Origin: Gammaproteobacteria bacterium | Lineage (GTDB): Bacteria > Pseudomonadota > Gammaproteobacteria > Ga0077536 | Reading direction: 5' to 3' | Length of the DNA stretch: 64,000 nucleotides | Assembly: GCA_024235015.1 (NCBI GenBank) | Contig: JACKNG010000007.1 | Location: 102,501 to 166,500 of the forward strand | Shown: positions 11,492-19,441 of the stretch, piece by piece | Numbering within the stretch: the stretch's first letter is position 1 | Layout: each line of letters starts with the position of its first letter | Made by a program: the position numbers and the translations under genes | Notes under the pieces: model-generated | Database searches by the model: none | The model's input: the letters and a program-made list of their open reading frames with translations, nothing else | Told to the model about the DNA's origin: nothing

Positions 11492-12478
11492 ATGACGGAC
11501 GGTGTCGCGCCCACGATCGGTGTCGTCGTGCCCTGCTACCGCGAGCGCGACCGGGTACTCGAGGTGCTGGCGGCAATGCCGGCCATGGTCAGCCGTATCT
11601 ATTGCGTCGACGACGGTTGCCCCGAACAGACCGGTGACCACGTCCGTGCCCACTGCGACGACCCGCGTGTCAGCGTGATCTACCACGGCCTCAACCAGGG
11701 CGTCGGCGCGGCCATGCGCAGCGGTTACCGGGCCGCGCTCGCCGACGGCATGGACATCGTGGCCAAGGTCGATGGCGACGGCCAGATGGACCCGGCCGAG
11801 ATCCCGCGCCTGCTCGCCCCTATCCTGGCCGATGCCGCCGACTACACCAAGGGCAACCGTTTCTACCGCCTCGAGGGGCTGGCCGACATGCCGTGGGTAC
11901 GACTGGTCGGCAATACCGTGCTGTCGTTCGTGAGCAAGCTGTCGACCGGCTACTGGCAATCCTTCGATCCCAACAACGGCTTCACCGCCATCGACGCCCG
12001 CGTGCTCGCCCTCCTTCCCCTGGAGCGCATCGATGCCGGTTACTTCTTCGAGTCGGACATGCTGTTCCGGCTCAACACCCTGCGCGCCGTGGTGCAGGAC
12101 ATCCCCATGCGCGCGCGTTACGGTGACGAGCAGAGCAGCATCCGGTTGCCGCGAGTGACCGCGACGTTCGCCCTGCGCCACGCCGTGAATTTCTTCAAGC
12201 GTCTGTTCTACAACTATTTCCTGCGCGGGTTCAGCGTAGCTTCGGTGGAATGGATCATGGGTCCGGCGCTGCTCGGTTTCGGCATCGTGTTCGGGCTGAG
12301 CCAGTGGGCGCACAGCGTGACGAGTGGCACCGCGGCCACCGCCGGCACGGTGATGCTGGCCTCTTTGCCGACCATCGTCGGCATGCAGATGCTGCTCTCG
12401 GCCATTCATTTCGACATCGGCAACGAGCCGCGCATCCCCTTGCGACGCCTGCTGGCCGACAGCTCCCGTCCGGGGTAG
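11492..12478 (+). CDS. Glycosyltransferase family 2, polyprenyl-phosphate type
   Basis: 328 aa. A GT2 (GT-A fold) enzyme of the DPM1/GtrB type that moves a sugar from a nucleotide sugar to polyprenyl phosphate at the inner face of the membrane. Seen: VVVPCYRERDRV at the N-terminus, the IYCVDDGCPE donor motif near residue 38, and VDGDGQMDP near residue 93. Two hydrophobic C-terminal segments lie between about residues 250 and 310, as in membrane-anchored polyprenyl transferases. It converges with the flippase-like gene at 12491 (12-base gap), so the two form a functional rather than transcriptional cluster. Confidence 0.82.
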   Translation: MTDGVAPTIGVVVPCYRERDRVLEVLAAMPAMVSRIYCVDDGCPEQTGDHVRAHCDDPRVSVIYHGLNQGVGAAMRSGYRAALADGMDIVAKVDGDGQMDPAEIPRLLAPILADAADYTKGNRFYRLEGLADMPWVRLVGNTVLSFVSKLSTGYWQSFDPNNGFTAIDARVLALLPLERIDAGYFFESDMLFRLNTLRAVVQDIPMRARYGDEQSSIRLPRVTATFALRHAVNFFKRLFYNYFLRGFSVASVEWIMGPALLGFGIVFGLSQWAHSVTSGTAATAGTVMLASLPTIVGMQMLLSAIHFDIGNEPRIPLRRLLADSSRPG

Positions 12479-12490
12479 CGGGGCCGCTGC

Positions 12491-12865
12491 TCAGCGCGCG
12501 GGAGGGACCTGGGTCAGGTAGATGCCGACCAGGATGCAGGCGACACCCGCGGCGTAGCGCAGCGATACGGGCTCGTCGAACCAGATGGCCGCGGCTGCCG
12601 GTACGACCACGAAGCCCAGCGCGACGAACGGGTAGGCGATCGACAGCGGCACCGTCTTCAGCAGCACGATCCACAGCACCGTCGCGGTCGCGTAGAGCGC
12701 GCAGGCCGTCCAGGCGTAAGGGCTGCGCACCAGCTGTGACAGGTTGGCGAGACCGCTTGCCGGGCCGAGTTCGAGCGCGGTGACCTTGAACAGCACCTGG
12801 CCTGCCGCGAGCAGGACGGCGAACAGCAGCAGGCCGAGCACCGTGTGGTAGTTGAGACCGGTCAT
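12491..12865 (-). CDS. EamA/ArnE-like small lipid-sugar flippase
   Basis: 124 aa with four predicted membrane helices. It resembles the SMR/EamA proteins ArnE and ArnF that flip undecaprenyl-phosphate-linked aminoarabinose. Matching features are LLFAVLLAAGQVLFKVTA at the N-terminus and LSIAYPFVALGFVVVP near residue 75. The final segment GVACILVGIYLTQ is typical. Its start overlaps the end of the upstream GT-C gene by four bases (ATGA), indicating coupling. The likely role is flipping a polyprenyl-linked sugar outward for the GT-C protein; the sugar is unknown. Confidence 0.75.
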   Translation of the reverse strand: MTGLNYHTVLGLLLFAVLLAAGQVLFKVTALELGPASGLANLSQLVRSPYAWTACALYATATVLWIVLLKTVPLSIAYPFVALGFVVVPAAAAIWFDEPVSLRYAAGVACILVGIYLTQVPPAR

Positions 12866-14253
12866 GGGCTCCTCCGTCGGCGCCGGCTGAGCAGCGCCTG
12901 CCCGGCGGCGGCGATGGCGACGGTGTAGGGCAGCAGCAGCGGGATGTTGTAGCGCGGGATGTTGATGCTGATCGCCGCATGCAGCAAGGCGAACGATGCT
13001 GCCGGCAGGGCGAGCAGGGTGAGCGCCTGGCGGAACTCGCGCTCGCGGCTGCGCCAGGCCATCGCGACCAGGGCGACCAGGCCGGCCAGCCCGACCAGCT
13101 TGCCCGGGAAGGCACCGCGCCAGAGTAGTACGGCAGTCGTGGCGAGATAGCGCGGCAGCTCACCGAGCACCTTGTGTTCGAGCACGTAGCGCATCGGCGA
13201 CGGCCGGCCTGCTGTCGGTTCGCCGCTGCTGTGCAGGTGGACCGTGACCCCTGTCGCGCGGCGGATTTCCTCGAACAACTCGCGCGCCCCGCGGGTGTAG
13301 AAACCGTCGGGGGCGCCGAAGCTCAGGGATTCCGCGGTCTGCCGGCCGAACAACCGGCGCGCGAGGCTGTCACCGAAATCGGGCAACCAGTAGATCCAGG
13401 CGGCGGCGTACTGCGTCGGCGTCATGGCGTTGTAGGCGGTGCGATAGACCAGGGTGTGCACCGCGTAGCCCTGCATGCGGGCCTCGTCTTCGGCGGCGCT
13501 GTGCTCGTGCGCCTTCCACGGTCCGGCAGCGACGAGGAAGCCGACGAGGAAGGCCAGGCCGGCGGCGCGCGGACGGCGTTGCCCGCCCTGGCTGCGCCCC
13601 AGCCACCACAGCAGGCCGGGAAGAACCGCCGCCAGCGCCAGCCCGCCGTAGAAGTAGGATGGCCGGCCCAGCGCGGCAAGACCGATCGACACCCCGGCGG
13701 CGGCCATCGCCGGCCACATCCGTCGGCCGCGCGGCGCGAGCGCCAGCAGCAGGCTCCCGGCCATGACCAACGGCACGGTGACGACCTCGGTCAGGAGGCT
13801 CGAGGCGTACTCCTGCGGAACCCCCGAGAGCCAGAACAGTAGCGCGGTCGCGACGCCGGCCGGTGCGCCGCCGATCAGGCGTGCGCCGGCGAGGAAGGCG
13901 AGACCCACGCACAGGCCCATGGCGGCGATCGCTACCCAGCCGGCGGCACCGAAGCCGACGCCGCAAGAGGATGCGCTTGCCGGCGCGCCGACCCAGCAGC
14001 GCGCGCGGGCGGCAAACCCGGCATCGGCGCGCATGCTCGCCGCGAGCAGGGCGGGATAGAGCGGCGCGGCGAGGGCCGGGCGCAGGCTGCCATCGGCCGC
14101 GACCATGGCGAAGCGGCCGTGGTCATGGAAGGCCAGCGCATGGGCGAGATAGAAGAATTCGTCGGCCAGCGGCGCCCGTTGTTGCCGGGTCAGGCCGAGG
14201 CCGATGCTGGCGGCGAGGCCGATCGCCACGGCGAGCACGAGCGTGCGCTTCAC
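12862..14253 (-). CDS. Multi-pass GT-C-fold glycosyltransferase-like membrane protein
   Basis: 463 aa, mostly hydrophobic, with about ten membrane segments. Near the N-terminus, LADEFFYLAHAL carries the acidic pair in the first outside loop that is typical of GT-C enzymes of the PMT/ArnT type. Near the C-terminus, INIPRYNIPLLLPY resembles the RY-containing last-helix motif seen in many bacterial GT-C proteins. No named family was recognised. It lies between a methyltransferase and an ArnE-like flippase, so the likely role is transfer of a polyprenyl-linked sugar to lipid, glycan or protein on the outer face of the inner membrane. Confidence 0.7.
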   Translation of the reverse strand: MKRTLVLAVAIGLAASIGLGLTRQQRAPLADEFFYLAHALAFHDHGRFAMVAADGSLRPALAAPLYPALLAASMRADAGFAARARCWVGAPASASSCGVGFGAAGWVAIAAMGLCVGLAFLAGARLIGGAPAGVATALLFWLSGVPQEYASSLLTEVVTVPLVMAGSLLLALAPRGRRMWPAMAAAGVSIGLAALGRPSYFYGGLALAAVLPGLLWWLGRSQGGQRRPRAAGLAFLVGFLVAAGPWKAHEHSAAEDEARMQGYAVHTLVYRTAYNAMTPTQYAAAWIYWLPDFGDSLARRLFGRQTAESLSFGAPDGFYTRGARELFEEIRRATGVTVHLHSSGEPTAGRPSPMRYVLEHKVLGELPRYLATTAVLLWRGAFPGKLVGLAGLVALVAMAWRSREREFRQALTLLALPAASFALLHAAISINIPRYNIPLLLPYTVAIAAAGQALLSRRRRRSP

Positions 14254-14293
14254 CGCGGCGCGCTCCGCGCGCGCCGGTATGCCGGCGGGGAGG

Positions 14294-14941
14294 TCAGGCG
14301 CACCGCCATGCGGTCACACGGAACAGCGGCGCGAACCGCAGCGGCAGGCTGGCCAGGCGAACGCGACGGAATCCCCCCGCGGCCACGGCCTCGATGTCGT
14401 AGATGGTCTGGTGATGGTAGTGCCCGCTGAAGCCGGCGACCCAGCGGCCCAGGCGATAGAGCAGGTTCTCGGTCGGGCCGGACAGGATGAGCACGCCATC
14501 GGGGCGCAAGGTCGCGGCGAGCGCCGCGAGGAGCGCCGAGACGTCCTCGTTGTGTTCGAGCGAATCGAGTGCGAACACGGCCGCGAAGTGCGTCGGCGGC
14601 AGGCTCGCGGTGTGCTCGCGTCGGCCACCGGTGACGAGAGCCGCGATGCGCGCGGCGAGCGCGTCGTCCTGCTCGACATAGTGATAGGGCGTTGCCGCGG
14701 GCAGCAGGCGGGCGAGAACGCCCGAACCGGCACCGAAGTCGAGTACCGGTCCCGCCGGGGCAAGGCGCGAGTAGTGATCGACGGCGGCGGCCAGGCGTTG
14801 CCAGGCGAAGCGCGCGGCAAGGGCGTTGCCGTGCAGGTAGGACGGAATGCAGCTCTCTTCGAGTGCCTCGAATTCCGTGTCGACGTCGTACAGGGCGCGC
14901 AGCTCGTCGCGGTGCTGGCGCCAGTTCCTGGGTGCGGGCAT
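14294..14941 (-). CDS. Class I SAM-dependent methyltransferase
   Basis: 215 aa. SAM-binding motif I is VLDFGAGSGVLARLL at residues 67-81. The acidic ALDSLEHNED segment, with the DxLEH pattern of class I methyltransferases, and LRPDGVLILSGPTENLLYRLGR follow. The ATG at 14941 was chosen because a longer frame would overlap the gene at 15025. It lies 40 bases before the GT-C gene, same strand, so it is the first gene of a methyltransferase/GT-C/flippase operon. The substrate is unknown; a glycan or lipid acceptor is plausible from context. Confidence 0.77.
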   Translation of the reverse strand: MPAPRNWRQHRDELRALYDVDTEFEALEESCIPSYLHGNALAARFAWQRLAAAVDHYSRLAPAGPVLDFGAGSGVLARLLPAATPYHYVEQDDALAARIAALVTGGRREHTASLPPTHFAAVFALDSLEHNEDVSALLAALAATLRPDGVLILSGPTENLLYRLGRWVAGFSGHYHHQTIYDIEAVAAGGFRRVRLASLPLRFAPLFRVTAWRCA

Positions 14942-15024
14942 GCAGCTTGTCCATGGTGCGGCGAACGCCTGTCGGCGAGCAGCCACGTGCCAGCGTCGCG
15001 GAGCCGGCCCGCGAAGCGCCGGGA

Positions 15025-16065
15025 TCAGGTGAAGTGTGGCATCACCTCGCGGGCGAACAGTTCGACCGACTTCATCGCCTGTGCGCCGCTCAAGCCGGGC
15101 AGGTGCATCCAGCACACCACTTCGCTCGGCTGCACGGCATTCTCGTAGAGCTTCAATTGCTCGATGGCGAAATCCGGGTCGCCGATGATGTAGCGGTTCT
15201 TGAAGTTCTCGAAGCCGACCTGGTCCTTGTCGGTGATGACCGAGCCGTCGGCCGCGCGCAGCACGCGCTCGCCGGCGGCGGAGGCCGCACCGTACAGCTC
15301 GGTGAAGAGGTAGTTGAGCGCCGGTGCGGCCATCTCCTCGGCGCGGGCCCGGGTCTCGGCGACGAACACCGAGCGGATGATCGGCCGCTCGGGGATGGTC
15401 CAGCCGAGTTTCGCGGCCTCGTCCTCGTAAGGCTTGAAGTGCTCGACGAGTTCTTCCGGCCCGTGCCGCGGCGACATGATCTGAACTGCCTTGCGCCGCG
15501 CCGCACGGCGCAGCGAGGCCGGCGCCGAGACGCCGTACCAGATCGGCGGATGCGGCGCCTGCGCGGGCTTGGGCGTCATGCGCGTTTCAGGCACCTGGTA
15601 GTACTTGCCCTCGAAGGAGAAGGTGTCGGGCGAGGTCCAGGCCAGGGTCATGAGATCCAGCGCTTCCTCGAAGCGGCCGATGCGCTCGTCGCGCGGGATG
15701 CCATGGGCCTCGAACTCGGCGGCGACGTAGCCCGGGGCCACGCCGAACACGAAACGCCCGCCGGACAGGTTGTCGAGTACGGCGATGTCCTCGGCGAGCT
15801 TGAGCGGTGCGTACAGGGGCACCAGCAGCACGCCGGTGCCGATGCGCATGGTGCGGGTGACCGCCGCGGCGCCGGCACAGGCGATCAGCGGCCCCGGGCA
15901 CAGACCGTCCTTCTGCGCGTGGTGGGAGACCTGGAAGGCCGAGCTGTAGCCGAGATCCTCGGCACGCGGCAGGCAGTCGAGCATCTCGCGGTAGGGCGTC
16001 TGCCAGTCGATGCCACTCGCCGGCGGCACCTGCAGGGAGAACAGCAGGCCGAATTTCATCCCCAT
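15025..16065 (-). CDS. LLM-class (luciferase-like) flavin-dependent oxidoreductase
   Basis: 346 aa TIM-barrel protein of the bacterial luciferase superfamily, using FMN or F420. Seen: KFGLLFSLQVP at the N-terminus, MRIGTGVLLVPLYAPLKLAEDIAVLDNLSGGRFVFGVAPGYVAAEFEAHGI around residues 75-125 (the clearest family block), and the PPIWYGVSAPASLRRAAR segment near residue 175. It starts 13 bases after the pxpA stop and is probably co-transcribed with it. Substrate unknown. A second ATG at 16059 is also possible. Confidence 0.85.
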   Translation of the reverse strand: MGMKFGLLFSLQVPPASGIDWQTPYREMLDCLPRAEDLGYSSAFQVSHHAQKDGLCPGPLIACAGAAAVTRTMRIGTGVLLVPLYAPLKLAEDIAVLDNLSGGRFVFGVAPGYVAAEFEAHGIPRDERIGRFEEALDLMTLAWTSPDTFSFEGKYYQVPETRMTPKPAQAPHPPIWYGVSAPASLRRAARRKAVQIMSPRHGPEELVEHFKPYEDEAAKLGWTIPERPIIRSVFVAETRARAEEMAAPALNYLFTELYGAASAAGERVLRAADGSVITDKDQVGFENFKNRYIIGDPDFAIEQLKLYENAVQPSEVVCWMHLPGLSGAQAMKSVELFAREVMPHFT

Positions 16066-16078
16066 GTCTGCCGCCCGC

Positions 16079-16843
16079 TCAGTCCATCACCGGGGCGATG
16101 GCACAGCCGATCTCGGCCAGCGCCGCGCGCACCGCGTCGCCGACTTCGGTGGCATTGGGGCCGTCGCCGTGGATGCACAGGCTCTCGGCATCGAGCGTGA
16201 CCAGTGAGCCGTCCATCGCCTCGACCTGGCCGGTGGTGACGTAGCGCTTGACCTGGGCCGCGGCAAAGGCGACGTCGGTCTCGTGCTTGGTGCGCTGGAT
16301 GACCAGCGAGCCGTCGGCGGCATACTGCAGATCGGGATAGATCTCGCCGACCACGCGGATGCCCTTCTTGCGCGCCGCGACCGGCATGGCGGCATCGGTC
16401 GGCGCCGGCCAGTAGAGCATCGGCTTGTCGGAAAGCCTGGCGATGGCATCGGCGACGGCGTCGGCGAGCGCCTCGTCGGTGCGCAGCACCGAGTAGAACG
16501 CGCCGTGCGGCTTGACGTGATGCAGCTTGAGGCCGTGCATGTGCAGCGCGGCCTGCAGGGCGCCGGTCTGGTAGACGACGTAGGCGTGGGCATCCTCGGG
16601 CGTAATGTTCATGGCGCGGCGGCCGAAGCCGAGCAGGTCTGGCAGGCCGGGGTGCGAACCGACTGCGACGTCGTGCTCGCGCGCCATCGCGACCGTTTTC
16701 AGCATCGTCACGGGGTCGCTGGCATGGAAGCCGCAGGCGACGTTGGCGGTGGTGATGCGCGGCATCATGCCGGCGTCGTCACCCATGTTCCAATTGCCGA
16801 AGCTCTCCCCCATGTCGCAATTGATATCCATGGATTTCAGCAT
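16079..16843 (-). CDS. pxpA: 5-oxoprolinase subunit A (LamB/YcsF family)
   Basis: 254 aa. Family signature at the N-terminus: DINCDMGESFGNWNMGDD, then ITTANVACGFHASDP and VGSHPGLPDLLGFGRR, with VKPHGAFYSV near residue 120. PxpA works with PxpB and PxpC in ATP-dependent opening of 5-oxoproline to glutamate. Neither partner is within this window; the only neighbour in the operon is the luciferase-like gene. The ATG at 16843 is preceded by GGGAGG at five bases. A much longer open frame upstream runs into tRNA-Arg and is spurious. Confidence 0.87.
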   Translation of the reverse strand: MLKSMDINCDMGESFGNWNMGDDAGMMPRITTANVACGFHASDPVTMLKTVAMAREHDVAVGSHPGLPDLLGFGRRAMNITPEDAHAYVVYQTGALQAALHMHGLKLHHVKPHGAFYSVLRTDEALADAVADAIARLSDKPMLYWPAPTDAAMPVAARKKGIRVVGEIYPDLQYAADGSLVIQRTKHETDVAFAAAQVKRYVTTGQVEAMDGSLVTLDAESLCIHGDGPNATEVGDAVRAALAEIGCAIAPVMD

Positions 16844-16957
16844 GGCGCCCTCCCGAATCTGTGGACGATGAAAACCCGGCGAGTGTACCGCCCGGCCCCG
16901 GCCCCGGCCACCGGCCGCGAACGCCCGCGAGCGCCGCTCCAGGGGCGCCGGGCGGAT

Positions 16958-16986
16958 TTGACAGCCCCCCGGCCCGCCCCGATAAT
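16958..16986 (+). promoter_or_regulatory. Sigma-70 promoter of tRNA-Arg
   Basis: TTGACA at 16958-16963, a 17-base spacer, then GATAAT at 16981-16986. This is a near-consensus sigma-70 promoter. The tRNA-Arg gene begins 39 bases after the -10 element, and a GC-rich stretch follows the -10, as expected for a stable-RNA promoter. Confidence 0.85.
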
Positions 16987-17025
16987 GCGCCCCCTGCCGT
17001 GGGCCGATACCGCCCGCAGCTCGAC

Positions 17026-17102
17026 GCGCCCGTAGCTCAGCTGGATAGAGTACCTGGCTACGAACCAGGTGGTCGGAGGTTCGAATCCTTCCGGGCGCGC
17101 CA
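17026..17102 (+). tRNA. tRNA-Arg, anticodon ACG
   Basis: 77 nt including encoded CCA. The acceptor stem GCGCCCG pairs with CGGGCGC. The D arm contains AGCTCAGCTGGATAGAG. The anticodon loop CTACGAA gives ACG (read as ICG, decoding CGU/CGC/CGA). The T arm is GGAGGTTCGAATCCTTCC. A near-consensus promoter precedes it and a palindromic terminator follows. The antisense frame reading ARPEGFEPP is a tRNA shadow, not a gene. Confidence 0.97.
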
Positions 17103-17141
17103 TTAAAAAAGGGTCCCAACGGGACCCTTTTTTAATGGCGC
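17097..17141 (+). terminator. tRNA-Arg terminator within a palindrome that includes the tRNA 3' end
   Basis: The inner hairpin AAAAAAGGGTCCC-AAC-GGGACCCTTTTTT is a strong bidirectional intrinsic terminator. The inverted repeat continues outward through TT/AA to GCGCCA (17097-17102, the last six bases of the tRNA) against TGGCGC (17136-17141). The perfect arms are therefore 21 bases each, with a 3-base loop. Pairing of the tRNA 3' end with the trailer could compete with acceptor-stem folding before processing. The tRNA-Ser locus shows the same arrangement. Confidence 0.85.
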
Positions 17142-17151
17142 TCCTGGAGGC

Positions 17152-17268
17152 CGATGAGAACCTCCCAGGTTCGACTGATTCGCAGAGCGAATCAGGACGC
17201 CGGCCACCGGCCGGTGCCCCGCAGGGGCGAGGAATCGCCCAAGCGATTCCGAGTCAATCCTTCCGGGC
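17152..17268 (+). repeat. tRNA-linked structured repeat, copy A
   Basis: One of three related elements in the window. Opens with CCGATGAGA and GGTTCGAC. Hairpin 1 has 9-bp arms at 17175-17183 and 17187-17195 with an AGA loop. The core hairpin GCCCC-GCA-GGGGC is at 17216-17228. After GA comes hairpin 2, with 8-bp arms at 17231-17238 and 17243-17250 and loop CCAA. It ends GAGTCAATCC. Its last 13 bases (17256-17268) repeat bases 17084-17096 of tRNA-Arg. No coding capacity is evident. Confidence 0.75.
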
Positions 17269-17337
17269 CGGGTTGCGCAGCGACCTGGCACCCTGCACCG
17301 TGGCCACGTGTCGCATGCGTGGTCCTGATCGAATCGT

Positions 17338-18021
17338 TCAACGCCGCCGGCGACAGGCGCAAAGCCCCGCCAAGGGCAGCACCGTGAGCCACAACGCTGC
17401 GGGTAACGGCACGGCCACCGGGTTCGTCGAGAGGATGACGCTCAGACTCACACTGCCCGAGCCGCTGGTATTCTCGCCGAACGCCGAGGTCTGGAAGCGA
17501 TAGGTGAACTGGCTGATGGTTTCCGGGCCACCGTCGACGGCGAAGTTCCAGGCGGTACCGTTGCCGCCGAACACCTGGCCGGAATCGCTGTAGCTGCCGA
17601 TCGCGAGGTCGAAGTAGGACACGCCACCGACATCGAAATTCGTGGCATAGCTGCCGCGCACGGCGAAGTAGAGCACCGGGAGTGGTGACTGGAAGGTGAT
17701 CGCACCACTCGAGTCGCCGGCACCACCGAGGCCGCTCATGGTGTGGGTGACGTCGAGATCGATCACGACCCGATCGCCGAAGTCACCGACCACGACACTG
17801 CTCGTCGCGCTCGCCGTGGCGTTGGGCGAAAACACCGTCGCCGAATCGGCAAACGGAATGCCGGTGAGGAAGAAGCCGCCATTGTTGGACAGCCCGTCCG
17901 AGGCCTGAACGCGTTGTTCGCTGTCGTTGACATCGATCGCGACGATGGCCGCGGTGGCGGGGCCGCCGATGGTCATCAACGCCAGGAACAAAGCGGCTCG
18001 GGGGAACGGCGACTGCTTCAT
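17338..18021 (-). CDS. Exported protein with VPLPA-CTERM sorting signal
   Basis: 227 aa. N-terminal signal peptide of about 24 residues (RAALFLALMTIGGPATAA). The middle is rich in Gly, Ser, Thr and Asp and predicted to be all beta. The C-terminus VPLPAALWLTVLPLAGLCACRRRR is a VPLPA variant of the PEP-CTERM signal: motif, hydrophobic helix, basic end. Such proteins are sorted by an exosortase and often end up in extracellular polymer or at the cell surface; no exosortase gene lies in this window. GGGAG seven bases before the ATG supports the start. Function unknown. Confidence 0.82.
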   Translation of the reverse strand: MKQSPFPRAALFLALMTIGGPATAAIVAIDVNDSEQRVQASDGLSNNGGFFLTGIPFADSATVFSPNATASATSSVVVGDFGDRVVIDLDVTHTMSGLGGAGDSSGAITFQSPLPVLYFAVRGSYATNFDVGGVSYFDLAIGSYSDSGQVFGGNGTAWNFAVDGGPETISQFTYRFQTSAFGENTSGSGSVSLSVILSTNPVAVPLPAALWLTVLPLAGLCACRRRR

Positions 18022-18284
18022 CGGCAAACTCCCGTAGGCATCCGTGCGTGCCCGGTATGCTTGAAAGACTAGCGTCGCAGGCGCGGATGACGGCGCCTTC
18101 TTTGTAACAAATTGTTGCAGGCCACGCGTTCTCCGGCGTAAACCGACGGCGTGAGCACGGGTTCGTCCTTCCTGTCCGGAAACCCGGAGCCGGCGTTGGC
18201 GAGGCCGGCTGTCGTCGCGGTCGTGAGATCCTGCCCGCTCCGGGGAATTCCTCGCGGCGCGTCGATACGGTTTGCAAGCTCCGC

Positions 18285-19214
18285 TCATCCCTCGCGCGGC
18301 ACGTGTGTCGTCACCACCTCCAGGGCCTGCCGCCGGCCCTTGCCCGCGATCCGCGTCCGCACCACCGCCGTTCCGCGACCCTGGTGCACGATGCGCGAGG
18401 TGATGGTGAGACGGCGCCCTTCGCAGGCACGGATGTACCAGGCCGAGACGCCGGTCAGCATCCAGTCCGCTGGCAGCGCGGCGGCGGCGGTCGCCGCCGC
18501 GAGTGCCGCCTGCAGGCCGCCCTGCACGTGGCCGACACGGTTGCCGAGCTCGGGACCGTTGTCGACCGTGGCGACAGCGCCACCGCGCGTGGCGCGGGCG
18601 TTTGGGCTCCACAACGCGTCGATGAAGCGGATGCGCCCTTCGGTCGCACTCGCGGCGCGGGCCAGCGCGGCATCGACGCGGGCGAGGGTGGCGCGTTCGC
18701 TGGTGTCGAGCTCGCCTTCGGCGAGCGGTACGGCGCCGGCATGGATGGCGCTCGGGATCGGATGCATCGTCATCCCGGGCGGCGGCCGCATCACCATGAA
18801 GGTGCCCTGGCCGATCAGGGCGGCCTGGCCGCCGGCGCTGAGCGTCACCCGTGACAGGCCCTGTCGTCCCGCTGCACCATCGAGGAAGCCGGCGAAGCTG
18901 CTGTCGGCAACCAGCGGTCCAGAGATCTGCCCGCCCTTGAGCTGCAGGTGCAGGCTGACCGTGCCGAGGCGTTGCGACGGCGTGAGGTTGGCGCGTACCA
19001 CCATCGCGAGCGCGATGTCGGCGAGCAGCGCCACCACCCCGAAGTGCGGCTGGCCGTCCGCGCCGATGCAGAACGGCCCCGGGGCAATGCGCACCTGCGC
19101 CGCATCGGGCGCGATGGTGCCGAATTCCACACCGAGGAAGTTGCCGGCGAAGTGGAAACCCGGTGCGCGGTTGAGCCCGAGCGCGACCAGCGCGCGCCGG
19201 CGGATGGCATCCAT
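18285..19214 (-). CDS. Tandem hot-dog acyl-CoA thioesterase-like protein
   Basis: 309 aa. Two hot-dog-like halves. The first contains PHFGVVALLADIALAMVV...LGTVSLHLQLKG (about residues 55-95), like PaaI/4HBT domains. The second contains NRVGHVQGGLQAALAAAT followed by DWMLTGVSAWYIRACEG and a strand-rich end. The HVQGG stretch resembles the HGG active-site region of PaaI-type thioesterases. The likely role is hydrolysis of acyl-CoA esters in the cytoplasm; substrate unknown. The ATG at 19214 was chosen over an upstream frame because homology-like sequence begins there. Confidence 0.62.
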   Translation of the reverse strand: MDAIRRRALVALGLNRAPGFHFAGNFLGVEFGTIAPDAAQVRIAPGPFCIGADGQPHFGVVALLADIALAMVVRANLTPSQRLGTVSLHLQLKGGQISGPLVADSSFAGFLDGAAGRQGLSRVTLSAGGQAALIGQGTFMVMRPPPGMTMHPIPSAIHAGAVPLAEGELDTSERATLARVDAALARAASATEGRIRFIDALWSPNARATRGGAVATVDNGPELGNRVGHVQGGLQAALAAATAAAALPADWMLTGVSAWYIRACEGRRLTITSRIVHQGRGTAVVRTRIAGKGRRQALEVVTTHVPREG

Positions 19215-19441
19215 CGTGTCAGTCACCTCGATCGCAGGACAGCGGGCACGATACCGAATTGTCCGCGCACGTGATGCATTGGGGCGCGGCATGGAAATCG
19301 GTATCGTGGCGGGGCGCGGGATGGCGTCGGAGCAATGGTGCGGGGAACGATGCCGGCGCCGCCGCCCGCCGTCGGCGCCGGGCCATGGGGAGGACTGCGA
19401 AGGTATGTACCGGGAAAGCGCGCCGTGACGGTCGTCCGCTG

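Noticed and set aside
16837..17119. Minus-strand frames reading ARPEGFEPPTTWF and the long upstream extension of pxpA
   Set aside because: Antisense of tRNA-Arg; pxpA begins at 16843 with its own ribosome-binding site.
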